A DNA stretch of 64,000 bases from Pratylenchus scribneri (lineage: Eukaryota; Nematoda; Chromadorea; Rhabditida; Pratylenchidae): NCBI GenBank assembly GCA_030063045.1, contig JAQSEB010000013.1, forward strand, positions 558,001 to 622,000. Direction: 5' to 3'. A model generated the notes under the pieces. It was given only the letters and a program-made list of their open reading frames with translations. It was not told the DNA's origin and made no database searches. Below, piece by piece: positions 59,957 through 64,000 of the stretch (position 1 is its first letter; each line of letters begins with the position of its first letter). The translations under genes were made by a program, and so were the position numbers.

Positions 59957-62081
59957 TTACGGTTCGTTCCCTCCTTCGATCGCTTCTTTGATCAATTTCT
60001 TCAATACCAAATTTTCACATTTCCCACTATACCATGTCGGTGTCCAACCGATTTTATATTGTGGCAAGTCATCGGGCAAAACATATTTGTAATAATAATT
60101 AAGAGCACCATCTAAATAATAAGTATATTTAATTTTTAATATATTTATGTTGATTACCGTGATGAAAATAAATTGTAATATTCCTTCCTTTTTTCATATG
60201 ATCTTTCATTGAAATAATTGAATCAAATTCCGCAACAGTATTAGGCATTTTGCAATGAATTGATTTTAAATTCTGGAATTTAATCAATGAATGAAGTCAC
60301 AAATAATGAAAACTCACTGGAAATTTTCCAAGTAATTTTTTGTTGAAATTGGAGTAAGAAGGAAGAACGTGCGAACGAATGTCCAAATGCTGAAATAAAT
60401 TTGTAGTAATTAATTATCCATTTATGGCCAATGGCCATTTATTAAACCTGAATTGATTTATTTGGTTCTTCAAATAATAACCCAGGAAGAAATTGACCAG
60501 AATTCACTGTTGTAGAAATTCCAAGAGTCAAAGAATGCAGGGATTCCGGGATTTGGAATGGATGCCGAGCGAACACATTCAGATAGACCAAATCAGGACG
60601 GTTTCGAGAGATGTTTGAGATCATTTCCTAAAATTAATTAAATATTTTTATGATAAATTAATTTACTTCTGAACAATATCCATATCCACCAATATTGAGT
60701 GCTTTTAAATTTGGCAATTCATGGCTGATGACATTTTGCAATGCATCTTCATTGACTATTGAAGCGACGTACAAATTGAGATAAACCAAACTGAAATAAT
60801 ATCGATTTTATGGCTGTAGCTTTATTCATGAGCTGTGAGCTTATTACAACAGAGAGATATACCATTCAAGTCCTATCGATGAGCCGAGAGTGAGTTCAAA
60901 TCTGCCATTGTTTTCACATAAAATTAAATTTTAATTTTTTTTAGAAAATTTTTGCAGATTTGAACTCAGTTCGCCGAGAGGAGTTGAATGGTAAACATTT
61001 CTTTTCTAAGCTCATAGTCCAGAATCCAAATTATAAAAATTACCCACCTTTTAATATTTCCAATAGCAAAGATCATATTTGCCAAAAGAGTTTCAATTTG
61101 CCAATGAAAAATTTTCAAATTCTTGCAATCTCTTGCGATAATTGACAAAAAATTAGATGAATCCGTATGAATATCCAAAGTACGCAGGTAAAAAAACTTC
61201 AAATTGCTTGGCAATTTTGTTGGCAATGTTCCGATGGAATAAGGACGATAGAGATAGATTTTTAAATGTTCCAATTTGGAGGATTCATTTTCAAGCAATC
61301 TGCGCATATTTGGATGATATGGCTTTAAAAATAAATGCTAATTCATTTTTATATTGAAATGATAACCGTTCCATCGAGAATGAATGAATAAAGTTGTTGG
61401 CCAAATAAATCAGTAATTGAATCCACTGCGGGTCCATCCAATTCACAAAGGGATAATTTCAAATATTTCAAACTTTGCATTCGCCTTGCCATTTGGTTGA
61501 CCATATTCTCATCAATTTGCACATATTGAAGCCATAATTCCTCCAACCATTCCCCACATCGATTCAACACAAGGCCGAAGGTTTCCTTGTTATCCTATTG
61601 GTTAAAATTTAATAATTTTAATATATTTTTTTATTATTGTGATGGAATTTGCATCCAAAATTAATTAATTTTTATAATTGAATTGTAAAAATTTTATAGT
61701 CCCAATTTGGATGTAATGTATTAATAAAATAGTGGATGTGTTGGCAAAAAAGCGAAAAAATATGTAGGTTAAATGGGAATCTTTTTGTTTATTAACTATA
61801 ACATATTGGTCAATTTATGCTTTGGATCTATTATTTTAATTGAAAGATTTTTAAAAATTATGTAGCTTTAAGTATTTGCAAACCAATGGAACTGGACAAG
61901 TTCTGGTTGCGTTCCAATTCACGGAAACAGTTTGACGCCAATGCCTGCAAACTCGTTCCAATGCAATTTTTTGAGTGAAATCATCAATATTAGAAAAAAT
62001 CCGAACCTAAATATACAAAAATGTCATTTTATGAACCTTTTATAATACCAATAATTCTGGAGGAAGCTCATTAATATTCAT
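59957..62081 (-). CDS. F-box/leucine-rich-repeat protein with one frameshift
   Basis: Nine minus-strand exons: 62049-62081 (ATG), 61884-62007, 61367-61594, 61048-61322, 60667-60790, 60448-60627, 60318-60389, 60158-60272, 59957-60111 (TAA). The N-terminus 'MNINELPPELL' + 'VRIFSNIDDF' + 'IALERVCRHWRQTV' is an F-box, which docks on Skp1 in SCF ubiquitin ligases. The rest shows LRR-like segments ('MQSLKYLKLSLCELDG', 'CKNLKIFHWQIETLL', 'LPNLKALNIGGYGY', 'RPDLVYLNVFA'), the usual substrate-binding part of FBXL proteins. Summed exon length is one base over a multiple of three: a run of four T (minus strand, about 61979) in exon 2 shifts the frame in the middle of the F-box. With one base fewer, the model gives 434 residues. 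Either a sequencing error or a real lesion. Confidence 0.75.
60859..60993. repeat. Intronic imperfect inverted repeat
   Basis: Left arm 'taccattcaagtc...gagttcaaatctgc'; right arm is the complement of 'taccattcaactc...gagttcaaatctgc'. Arms of about 45 bp surround an A+T-rich loop. It lies within the intron between exons 4 and 5 of the F-box/LRR gene. Probably a small MITE; ends not defined. Confidence 0.5.
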
Positions 62082-62489
62082 TTTGCTGTTGTTTTTAAAA
62101 TAAATAAATTGATAGATTTAACGAATAAAAATAAACCTAAAAATGAATTGTTTTAAATTTTTGATCGATATTTAAAAAAGTAAATTTTAAAAATATTTTA
62201 AATATTGATAAATTGGACTCTTCCCGCGAGTAATGGAAATAGTGTAGACATTTTTTGCAGTTTTCGGGCTAGACTTATTATCATTAGGCATTTTAGATAA
62301 GTATTTTTCTCTGCCCTCACTATCACTAGAAGATCAAATGAAAAATAGCTGCAGTTGTTTTGTAAAAGATTTTTGAGTTTTGCTTTTGAGTTTTGACTAA
62401 CATTTTGATATGTGTTCTGATTCTGTTTTGACTTTTGACCACTGACTTGTGAGATATAAGTATTTTAAAACATTCAAAATTTCAGAAAT
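62082..62489. promoter_or_regulatory. Divergent spacer between F-box and second PUR-like gene
   Basis: About 400 bp between the minus-strand F-box gene and the plus-strand PUR-like paralogue, so both promoters should lie here. 'gagttttg(c/a)(t)' and 'tttgacttttgacc' repeats are seen at 62375-62450. A 'ttcag' ending at 62485, four bases before the ATG, is a candidate trans-splice acceptor and is conserved with 46341. Confidence 0.45.
62480..62489 (+). promoter_or_regulatory. Probable trans-splice acceptor, second PUR-like gene
   Basis: 'tttcag' then 'aaat' then ATG, the same as at the first PUR-like gene. Conservation of this short block across the two copies supports its use as a spliced-leader acceptor. 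Confidence 0.5.
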
Positions 62490-64000
62490 ATGGACAAAAG
62501 AAGGCTATTGATATTGACTCGCAATTTTGCAAATTCTAATCTTCACAATTTTACTAAATGTTGCTATTTTCTACGATTCCACTGTTTAAACTACTCAAGG
62601 CGCACATTTTGCAAATTCTTACGAGAAGAAAATGATAGGAAAACCACAAATTTACATATTCAAAAGCAACAGGTTTGCTTTTAATTTAATGAACTTGCAA
62701 AAATAATAAAATTTTTAGTTTAATTTCTTTTCCTCATCTTCTTCATTCCGAACATTGCAAAAAATACCGAATGATTTTGACGTGAAAAAACACCGAGCAA
62801 AGATTGATTTTTCGATATTGAGGTTAATAAATTTCTGAAAATCATTTAATAATTCTTACAATTAGGCAAAGAAAAGAAATGAAGAATAAATCTGTGACTT
62901 TGGGAATTAAAATGATGAATTTTTCATTGGAAAGCCAACAAAATCTTTTGGAAATTAGAATTATACGCGATAAAAATGGAAACAAATGGATTCAATTATG
63001 CCAAAAAGTATAATTATTTTATTAAATAAATATATTTTTTATAATTATAAGATTCCTTTTGATAATTACCACTTTCCGGCGAACATTTCTGTGCCAAAAG
63101 ATGCATATTTGTGGATTAAAGCGATGGATTCATTAATGAAAAAACTTGATAGCAGGGAAGACAATGTTTGTTTATAAAAATTGTTTTCTTAAAATCTTAT
63201 AAAAAATTCCTATAATTTTATTTAGCATCCAATTTGCCAAATATTGATAATGGGTGGTCTTTATTACAATTACAAATTGGAAATTGGCCCAAACAAAAAA
63301 TACGGCCAACTGCAATTTACAATGATTCCAATCGAAAGACAAAAACAGTTAATGGCTTTGCCAATTCGATCGCTTCCTTTATTTCGCGACCAAATGGCCA
63401 AATTGCTTGCGGAATTTGATGGAACACATCAAATTGGGCCACATCCTTCACCACTCCCAAAATGGATAATGGAAGAAACTGGTTTATTTTATTAATTTAA
63501 TTTTACAAAATTACTAATTAATAGGAAAAAATATTGAAGAACAACAAAAACATGCATTAGAACTTTATCGCGACACATTTTACTATAAAGTTGATGATAA
63601 ACCGCAGGATAGAAAAATACAAATTGAATATTGTCAAGGAGAAAGTGGCAAAGAATACATTCGAATTGTGCAGGTTCCTAGAAAAGCTAATAATCTCATT
63701 CTCATCAAATTTTAGGCATTTGATAATCGGCTAATAGATATAGAGAAAGTCAAAAACCTACATTTTAACTTTGCACATATTCCCATGGAAGATGCCCCAC
63801 CTTTGTTGGATATAATGCAAACAATTTCCAATTATTTACAGCTGAAACAAACGCCAATTGACCGGAATCAAGTATTCACAACAATTAAATAAAATTTCAA
63901 ATTTTAGTCATCGATTATTTGTCAACAATCACTCAAAGGCCTCAATTTCGACTATAAATTGGAAATTAATTCTAACGATAAACAACAATTGAATTTTGGG
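62490..64000 (+). CDS. Second PUR-like protein, cut by the window end
   Basis: Eight exons lie in the window: 62490-62672, 62719-62822, 62866-63007, 63052-63165, 63226-63481, 63525-63673, 63716-63871, 63908-64000 (open), with compatible phases and 399 residues visible. It is a clear paralogue of 46346-50311: start 'RRLLILTRNFANSNLHN' versus 'GRLLILTRNFSNCKLHN'; 'LPIRSLPLFRDQMAKLLAEF' versus 'MPVRLLPLLRDRIAKILVEF'; 'GESGKEYIRIVQ' versus 'GKSGRKYIRIVQ'; 'SLKGLNFDYKLEI' versus 'LVKGLNYDYKLEI'. Its exons 6, 7 and 8 correspond to exons 10, 11 and 12 of the first gene, so one whole odd-even repeat pair is absent: it would have four PUR-like repeats. The same basic, nearly acid-free N-terminus is present. 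Function unproven. Confidence 0.7.

Noticed and set aside
60966..61145. Plus-strand open frame of 61 codons
   Set aside because: It is antisense to exon 4 of the F-box/LRR gene, which has domain and splice support.

Overview
This is a eukaryotic window, very rich in A+T, with short spliced exons, mostly 40-60 nt introns with T-rich 3' ends, scattered inverted-repeat elements and probable trans-splice acceptors a few bases before start codons. These traits, together with a single-domain SPRY protein, small secreted Cys-rich proteins and several GC-AG introns, suggest a nematode, most likely a plant-parasitic tylenchid such as a root-knot nematode. The species is an inference. Gene models were assembled by hand; each cited exon set has compatible splice phases and a summed length divisible by three, except where a break is noted.

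Region 1 (1 to about 23.7 kb) is an extremely A+T-rich stretch with no convincing gene. It carries a 20-bp palindromic minisatellite (about 170-355), a G+C-rich foldback element with a TTA target duplication (3771-4291), a degenerate 'cggctacgg' foldback (about 16.4 kb) and an A+T minisatellite (about 23.15-23.69 kb).

Region 2 (23.7-30.1 kb) holds the 3' end of an unrecognised minus-strand gene, several palindromic MITE-like elements and a broken minus-strand copy of NSF (the SNARE-disassembly ATPase).

Region 3 (30.2-45.7 kb, minus strand) holds a 4-exon SPRY gene and, upstream of it, a 22-exon gene for a 1129-residue nuclear scaffold-like protein. That protein has a PP1-docking motif, a SUMO-interaction-like motif, acidic tracts, three CCCH fingers and RS repeats, and resembles PNUTS/PPP1R10. 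Its introns carry a 40-bp minisatellite and two hAT-like foldback elements with perfect 8-bp target duplications.

Region 4 (46.3-64 kb) opens with a 12-exon plus-strand gene for a 666-residue protein that reads as six PUR-like repeats. A truncated paralogue, lacking one repeat pair over the part visible, starts at 62490. Between them lie two tandem genes for small secreted Cys-rich proteins (minus), low-complexity foldback elements, the KEOPS subunit CGI121/TPRKB (plus) and an F-box/leucine-rich-repeat gene (minus) with a one-base frameshift in its F-box.

Most genes look unrelated in function. The two PUR-like genes and the two secreted-protein genes are local duplications. The most unusual content is the expanded PUR-like family and the group of foldback elements whose interiors are simple repeats.
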